A DNA stretch of 64,000 nt, taken from the NCBI GenBank assembly GCA_037179385.1, contig CM074179.1:1-64000 (forward strand). Direction: 5' to 3'. A model generated the notes under the pieces. That model made no database searches. It had not been told where the DNA came from and was given only the letters and a program-made list of their open reading frames with translations. A program made the translations under genes and the position numbers. Below, piece by piece: positions 11,781 to 24,052 of the stretch. This stretch comes from Holothuria scabra. Lineage: Eukaryota; Echinodermata; Holothuroidea; Aspidochirotida; Holothuriidae. Position 1 is the first letter of the stretch, and every line of letters begins with the position of its first letter.

Positions 11781-13320
11781 ATCCAGCCCCAACCCCCCCA
11801 AAAGGGGGAAATGGGGAACATTAAGGGGCGTACGTGCGTCGAATGAAATTGCGATGCCCATTTCTGAAATCAGCGTGCCCGAAAACCCCTAAAATGATCA
11901 TTTCATGACAATTGACGTAGGTATAGACAATTTCCCTCTCAGGCGCCCCCTCCCCCAAGGGGGCAAGACAGGGCCCGGATCAAATTTCTCCGAAATGAAC
12001 AGAAAGATCATATAAGGGTGAATCGGCCATGCTGATTCCAAATATGAAGTCCGTTTTTTCATATCGCCCCCCTACAAGAAGATATGGGCCTTCAAAGGGG
12101 CCCCGAAGGGGGCCAAAAATGAGGCTTTTGCGCCATAACTCCCAAAGGAAACATGTTGGCAAAAATCCGACTTCATATTTGGAATCAGGACCCTCGAATA
12201 CGTATATAGGAATACTTTGGTCAATTTTGGGAGACATTGATGTCACACCCAAATTTCACCCCAAGGGGGGACCCTTGTGATTTGGGCCAAAATGTCGACC
12301 CCCCAGAATTCAACGAAAGTCACCTGAGGGGGGTATTCGAACCCGCTGATTTCAAATATGATGTTTTTAGCCTCCTCCGTCGTATATTTTGCCATATATT
12401 TGGCTTTCAAATCAAAAATATTGATCCGTTATATTTCATACTTTATACTAAACACTCCGCCATTTTGGCCCTGTCCTTTGGTATATAAAACAGCTGGGAT
12501 ATTTTAATTATTTTGGTAATATAGGGCAATGTCTTAGCTTTTAGGAAACACCTTATTTGTCATCATAACCCTCACAAAGTCAAAGTTAAGAATATGATTT
12601 TGTTTGGACCCCCTAAATGTCGGGTTCATTTCCGCAGTAAATATACATACACTTTAAGGTTAATTTGAAGGGACGGCCGGGGAGGAGGGGGGGGGTTTCT
12701 CAACGCCAAACTCGATGAAATAAATATGAACATATGCCCACGTGACCAGCTTTGAGAAAGTAAAAAGAAATCATGAAAATACCCCCGACCGACAGCGATC
12801 ACCGGGGATTAAAAGGTTGAAAAACAAATGGTCCCAATATCCACCTGTTATTAGAATCTTGAATACTGCCACCATCTTAAGCCCCAGGAAGTCGAGCTAC
12901 CTATCAAATTAAAGGGGAAAAAATGATCTATCTCCCAGTTACAATTGTGTTTTCGTTATTTTAGATAAAGGGCCCAATATGGCCCCATGAAGCATGAATT
13001 CGGGACCTATTTTTTATGTAAAAATGGCGTTTTTCTTTAACAAGCTATAACTCCTTATAGCACCGTGGGAATTTCATCTCCTTTACATGGTGACCTCTAT
13101 GTGACCCAGTGACCTTGCAAAAAATTCAAAAAAATGTTGACCTCTCACCTGACCTTGGGGAAGGTCAAATTCAAAACTACCCCTTGCTGACCTCGATTTG
13201 ACCCGGAATTGTGGCAAAAGATGGCCCCGGGTCAAACTATCATCTGACCCAAAGGGCGTGACCCGGTGACCTCGGGAAGTATTTTTTTTTAATTTTTGTT
13301 TAAATCGCAATATTCCCGAC
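11780..13320. repeat. subtelomeric segment A, copy 3
   Basis: Tandem partner of copy 2, offset by 1887 bp, with scattered substitutions and indels (for example in the G-run near 12685). It ends at another GACC-rich tail leading to the AAAGTTCA repeats at 13330. Confidence 0.85.
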
Positions 13321-13329
13321 CCTAATGGG

Positions 13330-13580
13330 GCCCCTAGGTTCAAAATGGACTTAGTCTATTTTTTGAAGTGGCCCCTTAGTTCATTTTTGCGGACCCTAAC
13401 TTCAACCCTTGTGGCCCCAGAGTTCATATGTGCGGACCCAAAGTTCAAACCAGGTGGACCCAAAGTTCATATTGGACTTAGTTTTTTTTCTTGCGGACCC
13501 AAAGTTCAAAAATGCGACACCGGAGTTCACAAATGCGGATCCAGAGTTCAAAAACCTGCGGACCCAAAGTTCACTGGTCC
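13330..13580. repeat. degenerate GGACCCAAAGTTCA tandem repeats
   Basis: Roughly 25-35-bp units with the core GCGGACCCAAAGTTCA or GGACCCTAACTTCA recur up to the telomeric tract. Unit 1 of the neighbouring satellite also begins with an ACCCTAACTTCAA word, so the satellite probably grew from this sequence. Inverted relatives lie at 4112-4180. Confidence 0.7.
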
Positions 13581-13705
13581 TAACCCTAACCCTAACCCTA
13601 ACCCTAACCCTAACCCTAACCCTAACCCTAACCCTAACCCTAACCCTAACCCTAACCCTAACCCTAACCCTAACCCTAACCCTAACCCTAACCCTAACCC
13701 TAACC

Positions 13706-13746
<41 letters not shown>

Positions 13747-13797
13747 CCCTAACCCTAACCCTAACCCTAACCCTAACCCTAACCCTAACCCTAACCC
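13581..13797. repeat. interstitial telomeric tract (CCCTAA)n, about 36 copies
   Basis: About 217 bp of CCCTAA with one CCCTAAA unit and a decayed last unit (CCCGAATCC). Orientation matches the terminal tract at 4078. It runs without a break into satellite unit 1 at 13798. Long overlapping ORFs on both strands are products of the repeat and not genes. Confidence 0.95.
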
Positions 13798-13933
13798 GAA
13801 TCCTAACTCTGAGGCGGTTCCTAAGCACCCTAACTTCAAGATGGGCCATTTTCGACAAAGGGCGGGTGTTTCCTTGTGGCCCTAACTCGGCAGGTCACGA
13901 TTCGGCCAAAAAAAGCGGGTGTCGTTCCACTCG

Positions 13934-13971
13934 ACCCTAACCTCGGAGTTAGGGTTGGGCGACCCTAACTC
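13934..13971. other. alternating telomere-derived hairpins (in every unit)
   Basis: ACCCTAAC (13934-13941), GTTAGGGT (13948-13955) and ACCCTAAC (13963-13970) alternate. The central G-rich arm can pair with either neighbour: 8 bp with a 6-base loop to the left, or 10 bp (GAGTTAGGGT with ACCCTAACTC) with a 6-base loop to the right. The block is kept in all units. No function is known. Confidence 0.7.
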
Positions 13972-14860
13972 TTTCATTAAAGCACGATTTCTGGGTGAGC
14001 GCGATTCATTTTCCAGTCAGGGTTAACGACCCTTTGTAGACCTAAGTCAGAGCTATCCGTTGATGAGATCATCTCAAAAGAGTAAGGGTCACGCCAAATT
14101 CCCCGTACCCACACCATAGCAAGCGCGTGAATCATCATTTGTCGGACACGCGTGCAAAAGAGTAAAGCGACCTCTCTACCTATTACGTACGTGTTTCTAG
14201 CAGTCAGTCAAGTTCCCTAAGCCTGCCTGCATGAACCTCGAGACCCGCAAAGTGCCAAATTTAGTATCTCAGGGCCCGCCCGGCCGACGACTGAGTAACG
14301 GGAAGGCGGGAAGGCCCCCTGATTCAGACAGAGGCGCAACCGGACCGACTGAGAAAATTTTTTTTTTCATCATCACATGCATCCAACAAAACTTGTCATC
14401 AATAATTAACACAGCCAGTGATGAAATCAAAGCCATCACTAGAATAAATCATCCACAGATTTTTTTTTTTTTTAAGTCCGTTAAGTAGGTCACGCAAATT
14501 TTTCCGTATTTTTCCCTCTCGCGCCTCCGCCCGACGTTCGTTTTTCTTCAAAATTGCAACACTGATGCGGCCCCAAAAGACCTTCCCACTGACACCGAGC
14601 GCGTTCCAATCGCGTCTCGCTACGAGGAGATATCCAGGAAAAACTGCTCGAAAAAGTTGCCTCCGGGAAATGCCTCTTATTCCGTCGGAAAGGCCCCGAT
14701 CGGCTCGAAAATTACTCTCGAGCTTGCCAAGAGATGCAGACGGCTTGGTTTCATTTTTTAGAGCTGTACCTTGCGGGGTCTTTGAATAGTTCCGCTGAAA
14801 CCGTCGCGTTACGGAAGAAATCGGCTCAGTTCAGAGTTAGCCTGCGCGAACGGTCCTTCC

Positions 14861-14876
14861 TTAGGGTTAGGGTTAG
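14861..14876. repeat. inverted telomere motif inside unit
   Basis: TTAGGGTTAGGGTTAG, opposite in orientation to the CCCTAA tracts. It is present in nearly every unit (unit 14 reads GGGTTAC at its end). It adds a G-rich + strand segment within each unit. Confidence 0.85.
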
Positions 14877-15138
14877 TTTTCGCTCGCTCCACCGACTGAC
14901 TCTTTTACACGTACTGAGACGCCGGCCGCGCCAGCCGCGGGGAGCATTTTTCTCCAACCTTCTTTGCGCTCCTGCCTGTGGGAGGGAGATTAAAAGAGGG
15001 TCCCAATGTGTACTTTTGGGCCAGTCTAGCGTCTTACAGGGAAGAGATGGGGGCAAATTGATATCGACCCTAAGCGGGCCTTGCAAAGGGCTATCCAAAG
15101 ATGTGCTCGGTTTTTGCCGGGGGCGATTTTTCTCTCAG

Positions 15139-15164
15139 AGAGTTAGGACCCGAATCCTAACTCT
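15139..15164. other. unit-junction stem-loop (in most units)
   Basis: AGAGTTAGGA (15139-15148) and TCCTAACTCT (15155-15164) form a perfect 10-bp stem with loop CCCGAA. It recurs at each plain unit border. In units 13 and 14 the loop is replaced by telomeric repeats. Confidence 0.75.
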
Positions 15165-16516
15165 GAGGCGGTTCCTAAGCACCCTAACTTCAAGATGGGC
15201 CATTTTCGACAAAGGGCGGGTGTTTCCTTGTGGCCCTAACTCGGCAGGTCACGATTCGGCCAAAAAAAGCGGGTGTCGTTCCACTCGACCCTAACCTCGG
15301 AGTTAGGGTTGGGCGACCCTAACTCTTTCATTAAAGCACGATTTCTGGGTGAGCGCGATTCATTTTCCAGTCAGGGTTAACGACCCTTTGTAGACCTAAG
15401 TCAGAGCTATCCGTTGATGAGATCATCTCAAAAGAGTAAGGGTCACGCCAAATTCCCCGTACCCACACCATAGCAAGCGCGTGAATCATCATTTGTCGGA
15501 CACGCGTGCAAAAGAGTAAAGCGACCTCTCTACCTATTACGTACGTGTTTCTAGCAGTCAGTCAAGTTCCCTAAGCCTGCCTGCATGAACCTCGAGACCC
15601 GCAAAGTGCCAAATTTAGTATCTCAGGGCCCGCCCGGCCGACGACTGAGTAACGGGAAGGCGGGAAGGCCCCCTGATTCAGACAGAGGCGCAACCGGACC
15701 GACTGAGAAAATTTTTTTTTTTCATCATCACATGCATCCAACAAAACTTGTCATCAATAATTAACACAGCCAGTGATGAAATCAAAGCCATCACTAGAAT
15801 AAATCATCCACAGATTGATTTTTTTTTTTTTTTTTTTTAAGTCCGTTAAGTAGGTCACGCAAATTTTTCCGTATTTTTCCCTCTCGCGCCTCCGCCCGAC
15901 GTTCGTTTTTCTTCAAAATTGCAACACTGATGCGGCCCCAAAAGACCTTCCCACTGACACCGAGCGCGTTCCAATCGCGTCTCGCTACGAGGAGATATCC
16001 AGGAAAAACTGCTCGAAAAAGTTGCCTCCGGGAAATGCCTCTTATTCCGTCGGAAAGGCCCCGATCGGCTCGAAAATTACTCTCGAGCTTGCCAAGAGAT
16101 GCAGACGGCTTGGTTTCATTTTTTAGAGCTGTACCTTGCGGGGTCTTTGAATAGTTCCGCTGAAACCGTCGCGTTACGGAAGAAATCGGCTCAGTTCAGA
16201 GTTAGCCTGCGCGAACGGTCCTTCCTTAGGGTTAGGGTTAGTTTTCGCTCGCTCCACCGACTGACTCTTTTACACGTACTGAGACGCCGGCCGCGCCAGC
16301 CGCGGGGAGCATTTTTCTCCAACCTTCTTTGCGCTCCTGCCTGTGGGAGGGAGATTAAAAGAGGGTCCCAATGTGTACTTTTGGGCCAGTCTAGCGTCTT
16401 ACAGGGAAGAGATGGGGGCAAATTGATATCGACCCTAAGCGGGCCTTGCAAAGGGCTATCCAAAGATGTGCTCGGTTTTTGCCGGGGGCGATTTTTCTCT
16501 CAGAGAGTTAGGACCC
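15152..16516. repeat. satellite unit 2
   Basis: 1365 bp. It carries the consensus CAGATTGATT before the long T-run and 7 A in GGCCAAAAAAAGCGGG. Confidence 0.9.
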
Positions 16517-17177
16517 GAATCCTAACTCTGAGGCGGTTCCTAAGCACCCTAACTTCAAGATGGGCCATTTTCGACAAAGGGCGGGTGTTTCCTTGTGGCC
16601 CTAACTCGGCAGGTCACGATTCGGCCAAAAAAGCGGGTGTCGTTCCACTCGACCCTAACCTCGGAGTTAGGGTTGGGCGACCCTAACTCTTTCATTAAAG
16701 CACGATTTCTGGGTGAGCGCGATTCATTTTCCAGTCAGGGTTAACGACCCTTTGTAGACCTAAGTCAGAGCTATCCGTTGATGAGATCATCTCAAAAGAG
16801 TAAGGGTCACGCCAAATTCCCCGTACCCACACCATAGCAAGCGCGTGAATCATCATTTGTCGGACACGCGTGCAAAAGAGTAAAGCGACCTCTCTACCTA
16901 TTACGTACGTGTTTCTAGCAGTCAGTCAAGTTCCCTAAGCCTGCCTGCATGAACCTCGAGACCCGCAAAGTGCCAAATTTAGTATCTCAGGGCCCGCCCG
17001 GCCGACGACTGAGTAACGGGAAGGCGGGAAGGCCCCCCGATTCAGACAGAGGCGCAACCGGACCGCCTGAGAAAATTTTTTTTCATCATCACATGCATCC
17101 AACAAAACTTGTCATCAATAATTAACACAGCCAGTGATGAAATCAAAGCCATCACTAGAATAAATCATCCACAGATT

Positions 17178-17208
<31 letters not shown>

Positions 17209-17884
17209 GTCCGTTAAGTAGGTCACGCAAATTTTTCCGTATTTTTCCCTCTCGCGCCTCCGCCCGACGTTCGTTTTTCTTCAAAATTGCAACACTGATG
17301 CGGCCCCAAAAGACCTTCCCACTGACACCGAGCGCGTTCCAATCGCGTCTCGCTACGAGGAGATATCCAGGAAAAACTGCTCGAAAAAGTTGCCTCCGGG
17401 AAATGCCTCTTATTCCGTCGGAAAGGCCCCGATCGGCTCGAAAATTACTCTCGAGCTTGCCAAGAGATGCAGACGGCTTGGTTTCATTTTTTAGAGCTGT
17501 ACCTTGCGGGGTCTTTGAATAGTTCCGCTGAAACCGTCGCGTTACGGAAGAAATCGGCTCAGTTCAGAGTTAGCCTGCGCGAACGGTCCTTCCTTAGGGT
17601 TAGGGTTAGTTTTCGCTCGCTCCACCGACTGACTCTTTTACACGTACTGAGACGCCGGCCGCGCCAGCCGCGGGGAGCATTTTTCTCCAACCTTCTTTGC
17701 GCTCCTGCCTGTGGGAGGGAGATTAAAAGAGGGTCCCAATGTGCACTTTTGGGCCAGTCTAGCGTCTTACAGGGAAGAGATGGGGGCAAATTGATATCGA
17801 CCCTAAGCGGGCCTTGCAAAGGGCTATCCAAAGATGTGCTCGGTTTTTGCCGGGGGCGATTTTTCTCTCAGAGAGTTAGGACCC
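16517..17884. repeat. satellite unit 3
   Basis: 1368 bp. It has 6 A at the GGCC-A-GCGGG site (like unit 6), private changes CCCCCCGATTC (near 17034) and ACCGCCTGAG (near 17062), and TGCACTTTTGGG where most units have TGTAC. Confidence 0.9.
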
Positions 17885-19250
17885 GAATCCTAACTCTGAG
17901 GCGGTTCCTAAGCACCCTAACTTCAAGATGGGCCATTTTCGACAAAGGGCGGGTGTTTCCTTGTGGCCCTAACTCGGCAGGTCACGATTCGGCCAAAAAA
18001 AGCGGGTGTCGTTCCACTCGACCCTAACCTCGGAGTTAGGGTTGGGCGACCCTAACTCTTTCATTAAAGCACGATTTCTGGGTGAGCGCGATTCATTTTC
18101 CAGTCAGGGTTAACGACCCTTTGTAGACCTAAGTCAGAGCTATCCGTTGATGAGATCATCTCAAAAGAGTAAGGGTCACGCCAAATTCCCCGTACCCACA
18201 CCATAGCAAGCGCGTGAATCATCATTTGTCGGACACGCGTGCAAAAGAGTAAAGCGACCTCTCTACCTATTACGTACGTGTTTCTAGCAGTCAGTCAAGT
18301 TCCCTAAGCCTGCCTGCATGAACCTCGAGACCCGCAAAGTGCCAAATTTAGTATCTCAGGGCCCGCCCGGCCGACGACTGAGTAACGGGAAGGCGGGAAG
18401 GCCCCCTGATTCAGACAGAGGCGCAACCGGACCGACTGAGAAAATTTTTTTTTTTCATCATCACATGCATCCAACAAAACTTGTCATCAATAATTAACAC
18501 AGCCAGTGATGAAATCAAAGCCATCACTAGAATAAATCATCCACAGATTGATTTTTTTTTTTTTTTTTTTTTTAAGTCCGTTAAGTAGGTCACGCAAATT
18601 TTTCCGTATTTTTCCCTCTCGCGCCTCCGCCCGACGTTCGTTTTTCTTCAAAATTGCAACACTGATGCGGCCCCAAAAGACCTTCCCACTGACACCGAGC
18701 GCGTTCCAATCGCGTCTCGCTACGAGGAGATATCCAGGAAAAACTGCTCGAAAAAGTTGCCTCCGGGAAATGCCTCTTATTCCGTCGGAAAGGCCCCGAT
18801 CGGCTCGAAAATTACTCTCGAGCTTGCCAAGAGATGCAGACGGCTTGGTTTCATTTTTTAGAGCTGTACCTTGCGGGGTCTTTGAATAGTTCCGCTGAAA
18901 CCGTCGCGTTACGGAAGAAATCGGTATTTTCAGAGTTAGCCTGCGCGAACGGTCCTTCCTTAGGGTTAGGGTTAGTTTTCGCTCGCTCCACCGACTGACT
19001 CTTTTACACGTACTGAGACGCCGGCCGCGCCAGCCGCGGGGAGCATTTTTCTCCAACCTTCTTTGCGCTCCTGCCTGTGGGAGGGAGATTAAAAGAGGGT
19101 CCCAATGTGTACTTTTGGGCCAGTCTAGCGTCTTACAGGGAAGAGATGGGGGCAAATTGATATCGACCCTAAGCGGGCCTTGCAAAGGGCTATCCAAAGA
19201 TGTGCTCGGTTTTTGCCGGGGGCGATTTTTTTCTCAGAGAGTTAGGACCC
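17885..19250. repeat. satellite unit 4
   Basis: 1366 bp. First of three adjacent units with ATCGGTATTTTCAG (18921) in place of ATCGGCTCAGTTCAG, and with CGATTTTTTTCTC near its end. Confidence 0.9.
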
Positions 19251-20617
19251 GAATCCTAACTCTGAGGCGGTTCCTAAGCACCCTAACTTCAAGATGGGCC
19301 ATTTTCGACAAAGGGCGGGTGTTTCCTTGTGGCCCTAACTCGGCAGGTCACGATTCGGCCAAAAAAAGCGGGTGTCGTTCCACTCGACCCTAACCTCGGA
19401 GTTAGGGTTGGGCGACCCTAACTCTTTCATTAAAGCACGATTTCTGGGTGAGCGCGATTCATTTTCCAGTCAGGGTTAACGACCCTTTGTAGACCTAAGT
19501 CAGAGCTATCCGTTGATGAGATCATCTCAAAAGAGTAAGGGTCACGCCAAATTCCCCGTACCCACACCATAGCAAGCGCGTGAATCATCATTTGTCGGAC
19601 ACGCGTGCAAAAGAGTAAAGCGACCTCTCTACCTATTACGTACGTGTTTCTAGCAGTCAGTCAAGTTCCCTAAGCCTGCCTGCATGAACCTCGAGACCCG
19701 CAAAGTGCCAAATTTAGTATCTCAGGGCCCGCCCGGCCGACGACTGAGTAACGGGAAGGCGGGAAGGCCCCCTGATTCAGACAGAGGCGCAACCGGACCG
19801 ACTGAGAAAATTTTTTTTTTTTTCATCATCACATGCATCCAACAAAACTTGTCATCAATAATTAACACAGCCAGTGATGAAATCAAAGCCATCACTAGAA
19901 TAAATCATCCACAGATTGATTTTTTTTTTTTTTTTTTTTTAAGTCCGTTAAGTAGGTCACGCAAATTTTTCCGTATTTTTCCCTCTCGCGCCTCCGCCCG
20001 ACGTTCGTTTTTCTTCAAAATTGCAACACTGATGCGGCCCCAAAAGACCTTCCCACTGACACCGAGCGCGTTCCAATCGCGTCTCGCTACGAGGAGATAT
20101 CCAGGAAAAACTGCTCGAAAAAGTTGCCTCCGGGAAATGCCTCTTATTCCGTCGGAAAGGCCCCGATCGGCTCGAAAATTACTCTCGAGCTTGCCAAGAG
20201 ATGCAGACGGCTTGGTTTCATTTTTTAGAGCTGTACCTTGCGGGGTCTTTGAATAGTTCCGCTGAAACCGTCGCGTTACGGAAGAAATCGGTATTTTCAG
20301 AGTTAGCCTGCGCGAACGGTCCTTCCTTAGGGTTAGGGTTAGTTTTCGCTCGCTCCACCGACTGACTCTTTTACACGTACTGAGACGCCGGCCGCGCCAG
20401 CCGCGGGGAGCATTTTTCTCCAACCTTCTTTGCGCTCCTGCCTGTGGGAGGGAGATTAAAAGAGGGTCCCAATGTGTACTTTTGGGCCAGTCTAGCGTCT
20501 TACAGGGAAGAGATGGGGGCAAATTGATATCGACCCTAAGCGGGCCTTGCAAAGGGCTATCCAAAGATGTGCTCGGTTTTTGCCGGGGGCGATTTTTTTC
20601 TCAGAGAGTTAGGACCC
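19251..20617. repeat. satellite unit 5
   Basis: 1367 bp. It shares both unit-4 variants, evidence of block duplication or local gene conversion. Confidence 0.9.
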
Positions 20618-21984
20618 GAATCCTAACTCTGAGGCGGTTCCTAAGCACCCTAACTTCAAGATGGGCCATTTTCGACAAAGGGCGGGTGTTTCCTTGTGGC
20701 CCTAACTCGGCAGGTCACGATTCGGCCAAAAAAGCGGGTGTCGTTCCACTCGACCCTAACCTCGGAGTTAGGGTTGGGCGACCCTAACTCTTTCATTAAA
20801 GCACGATTTCTGGGTGAGCGCGATTCATTTTCCAGTCAGGGTTAACGACCCTTTGTAGACCTAAGTCAGAGCTATCCGTTGATGAGATCATCTCAAAAGA
20901 GTAAGGGTCACGCCAAATTCCCCGTACCCACACCATAGCAAGCGCGTGAATCATCATTTGTCGGACACGCGTGCAAAAGAGTAAAGCGACCTCTCTACCT
21001 ATTACGTACGTGTTTCTAGCAGTCAGTCAAGTTCCCTAAGCCTGCCTGCATGAACCTCGAGACCCGCAAAGTGCCAAATTTAGTATCTCAGGGCCCGCCC
21101 GGCCGACGACTGAGTAACGGGAAGGCGGGAAGGCCCCCTGATTCAGACAGAGGCGCAACCGGACCGACTGAGAAAATTTTTTTTTTTCATCATCACATGC
21201 ATCCAACAAAACTTGTCATCAATAATTAACACAGCCAGTGATGAAATCAAAGCCATCACTAGAATAAATCATCCACAGATTGATTTTTTTTTTTTTTTTT
21301 TTTTTTTAAGTCCGTTAAGTAGGTCACGCAAATTTTTCCGTATTTTTCCCTCTCGCGCCTCCGCCCGACGTTCGTTTTTCTTCAAAATTGCAACACTGAT
21401 GCGGCCCCAAAAGACCTTCCCACTGACACCGAGCGCGTTCCAATCGCGTCTCGCTACGAGGAGATATCCAGGAAAAACTGCTCGAAAAAGTTGCCTCCGG
21501 GAAATGCCTCTTATTCCGTCGGAAAGGCCCCGATCGGCTCGAAAATTACTCTCGAGCTTGCCAAGAGATGCAGACGGCTTGGTTTCATTTTTTAGAGCTG
21601 TACCTTGCGGGGTCTTTGAATAGTTCCGCTGAAACCGTCGCGTTACGGAAGAAATCGGTATTTTCAGAGTTAGCCTGCGCGAACGGTCCTTCCTTAGGGT
21701 TAGGGTTAGTTTTCGCTCGCTCCACCGACTGACTCTTTTACACGTACTGAGACGCCGGCCGCGCCAGCCGCGGGGAGCATTTTTCTCCAACCTTCTTTGC
21801 GCTCCTGCCTGTGGGAGGGAGATTAAAAGAGGGTCCCAATGTGTACTTTTGGGCCAGTCTAGCGTCTTACAGGGAAGAGATGGGGGCAAATTGATATCGA
21901 CCCTAAGCGGGCCTTGCAAAGGGCTATCCAAAGATGTGCTCGGTTTTTGCCGGGGGCGATTTTTTTCTCAGAGAGTTAGGACCC
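20618..21984. repeat. satellite unit 6
   Basis: 1367 bp. It shares the unit 4-5 variants and also has the 6-A site otherwise seen in unit 3. Confidence 0.9.
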
Positions 21985-23351
21985 GAATCCTAACTCTGAG
22001 GCGGTTCCTAAGCACCCTAACTTCAAGATGGGCCATTTTCGACAAAGGGCGGGTGTTTCCTTGTGGCCCTAACTCGGCAGGTCACGATTCGGCCAAAAAA
22101 AGCGGGTGTCGTTCCACTCGACCCTAACCTCGGAGTTAGGGTTGGGCGACCCTAACTCTTTCATTAAAGCACGATTTCTGGGTGAGCGCGATTCATTTTC
22201 CAGTCAGGGTTAACGACCCTTTGTAGACCTAAGTCAGAGCTATCCGTTGATGAGATCATCTCAAAAGAGTAAGGGTCACGCCAAATTCCCCGTACCCACA
22301 CCATAGCAAGCGCGTGAATCATCATTTGTCGGACACGCGTGCAAAAGAGTAAAGCGACCTCTCTACCTATTACGTACGTGTTTCTAGCAGTCAGTCAAGT
22401 TCCCTAAGCCTGCCTGCATGAACCTCGAGACCCGCAAAGTGCCAAATTTAGTATCTCAGGGCCCGCCCGGCCGACGACTGAGTAACGGGAAGGCGGGAAG
22501 GCCCCCTGATTCAGACAGAGGCGCAACCGGACCGACTGAGAAAATTTTTTTTTTTCATCATCACATGCATCCAACAAAACTTGTCATCAATAATTAACAC
22601 AGCCAGTGATGAAATCAAAGCCATCACTAGAATAAATCATCCACAGATTGATTTTTTTTTTTTTTTTTTTTTTAAGTCCGTTAAGTAGGTCACGCAAATT
22701 TTTCCGTATTTTTCCCTCTCGCGCCTCCGCCCGACGTTCGTTTTTCTTCAAAATTGCAACACTGATGCGGCCCCAAAAGACCTTCCCACTGACACCGAGC
22801 GCGTTCCAATCGCGTCTCGCTACGAGGAGATATCCAGGAAAAACTGCTCGAAAAAGTTGCCTCCGGGAAATGCCTCTTATTCCGTCGGAAAGGCCCCGAT
22901 CGGCTCGAAAATTACTCTCGAGCTTGCCAAGAGATGCAGACGGCTTGGTTTCATTTTTTAGAGCTGTACCTTGCGGGGTCTTTGAATAGTTCCGCTGAAA
23001 CCGTCGCGTTACGGAAGAAATCGGCTCAGTTCAGAGTTAGCCTGCGCGAACGGTCCTTCCTTAGGGTTAGGGTTAGTTTTCGCTCGCTCCACCGACTGAC
23101 TCTTTTACACGTACTGAGACGCCGGCCGCGCCAGCCGCGGGGAGCATTTTTCTCCAACCTTCTTTGCGCTCCTGCCTGTGGGAGGGAGATTAAAAGAGGG
23201 TCCCAATGTGTACTTTTGGGCCAGTCTAGCGTCTTACAGGGAAGAGATGGGGGCAAATTGATATCGACCCTAAGCGGGCCTTGCAAAGGGCTATCCAAAG
23301 ATGTGCTCGGTTTTTGCCGGGGGCGATTTTTCTCTCAGAGAGTTAGGACCC
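21985..23351. repeat. satellite unit 7
   Basis: 1367 bp. It returns to the consensus CTCAGTTCAG and CGATTTTTCTCTC forms. Confidence 0.9.
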
Positions 23352-24015
23352 GAATCCTAACTCTGAGGCGGTTCCTAAGCACCCTAACTTCAAGATGGGC
23401 CATTTTCGACAAAGGGCGGGTGTTTCCTTGTGGCCCTAACTCGGCAGGTCACGATTCTGCCACCAAAAACGGGTGTCGTTCCACTCGACCCTAACCTCGG
23501 AGTTAGGGTTGGGCGACCCTAACTCTTTCATTAAAGCACGATTTCTGGGTGAGCGCGATTCATTTTCCAGTCAGGGTTAACGACCCTTTGTAGACCTAAG
23601 TCAGAGCTATCCGTTGATGAGATCATCTCAAAAGAGTAAGGGTCACGCCAAATTCCCCGTACCCACACCATAGCAAGCGCGTGAATCATCATTTGTCGGA
23701 CACGCGTGCAAAAGAGTAAAGCGACCTCTCTACCTATTACGTACGTGTTTCTAGCAGTCAGTCAAGTTCCCTAAGCCTGCCTGCATGAACCTCGAGACCC
23801 GCAAAGTGCCAAATTTAGTATCTCAGGGCCCGCCCGGCCGACGACTGAGTAACGGGAAGGCGGGAAGGCCCCCTGATTCAGACAGAGGCGCAACCGGACC
23901 GACTGAGAAAATTTTTTTTTTTCATCATCACATGCATCCAACAAAACTTGTCATCAATAATTAACACAGCCAGTGATGAAATCAAAGCCATCACTAGAAT
24001 AAATCATCCACAGAT

Positions 24016-24052
<37 letters not shown>

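Larger units (their letters stand above)
13798..15151. repeat. satellite unit 1
   Basis: It arises directly from the 13581-13797 telomeric tract and is 1354 bp, short because of a 14-T run and no GA interruption before it. Its boundary word GAATCCTAACTCT reads as a decayed telomere repeat. Confidence 0.9.

Noticed and set aside
8397..12488. Repeated 83-114-codon ORFs in subtelomeric segment A
   Set aside because: Copied with the duplicated DNA; open on both strands, truncated differently in each copy, no family match.
13345..13885. Overlapping 129-158-codon ORFs on both strands (Pro-Asn, Thr-Leu, Gly-Leu and Arg-Val repeats)
   Set aside because: Produced by the CCCTAA tract, which has no stop in most frames.
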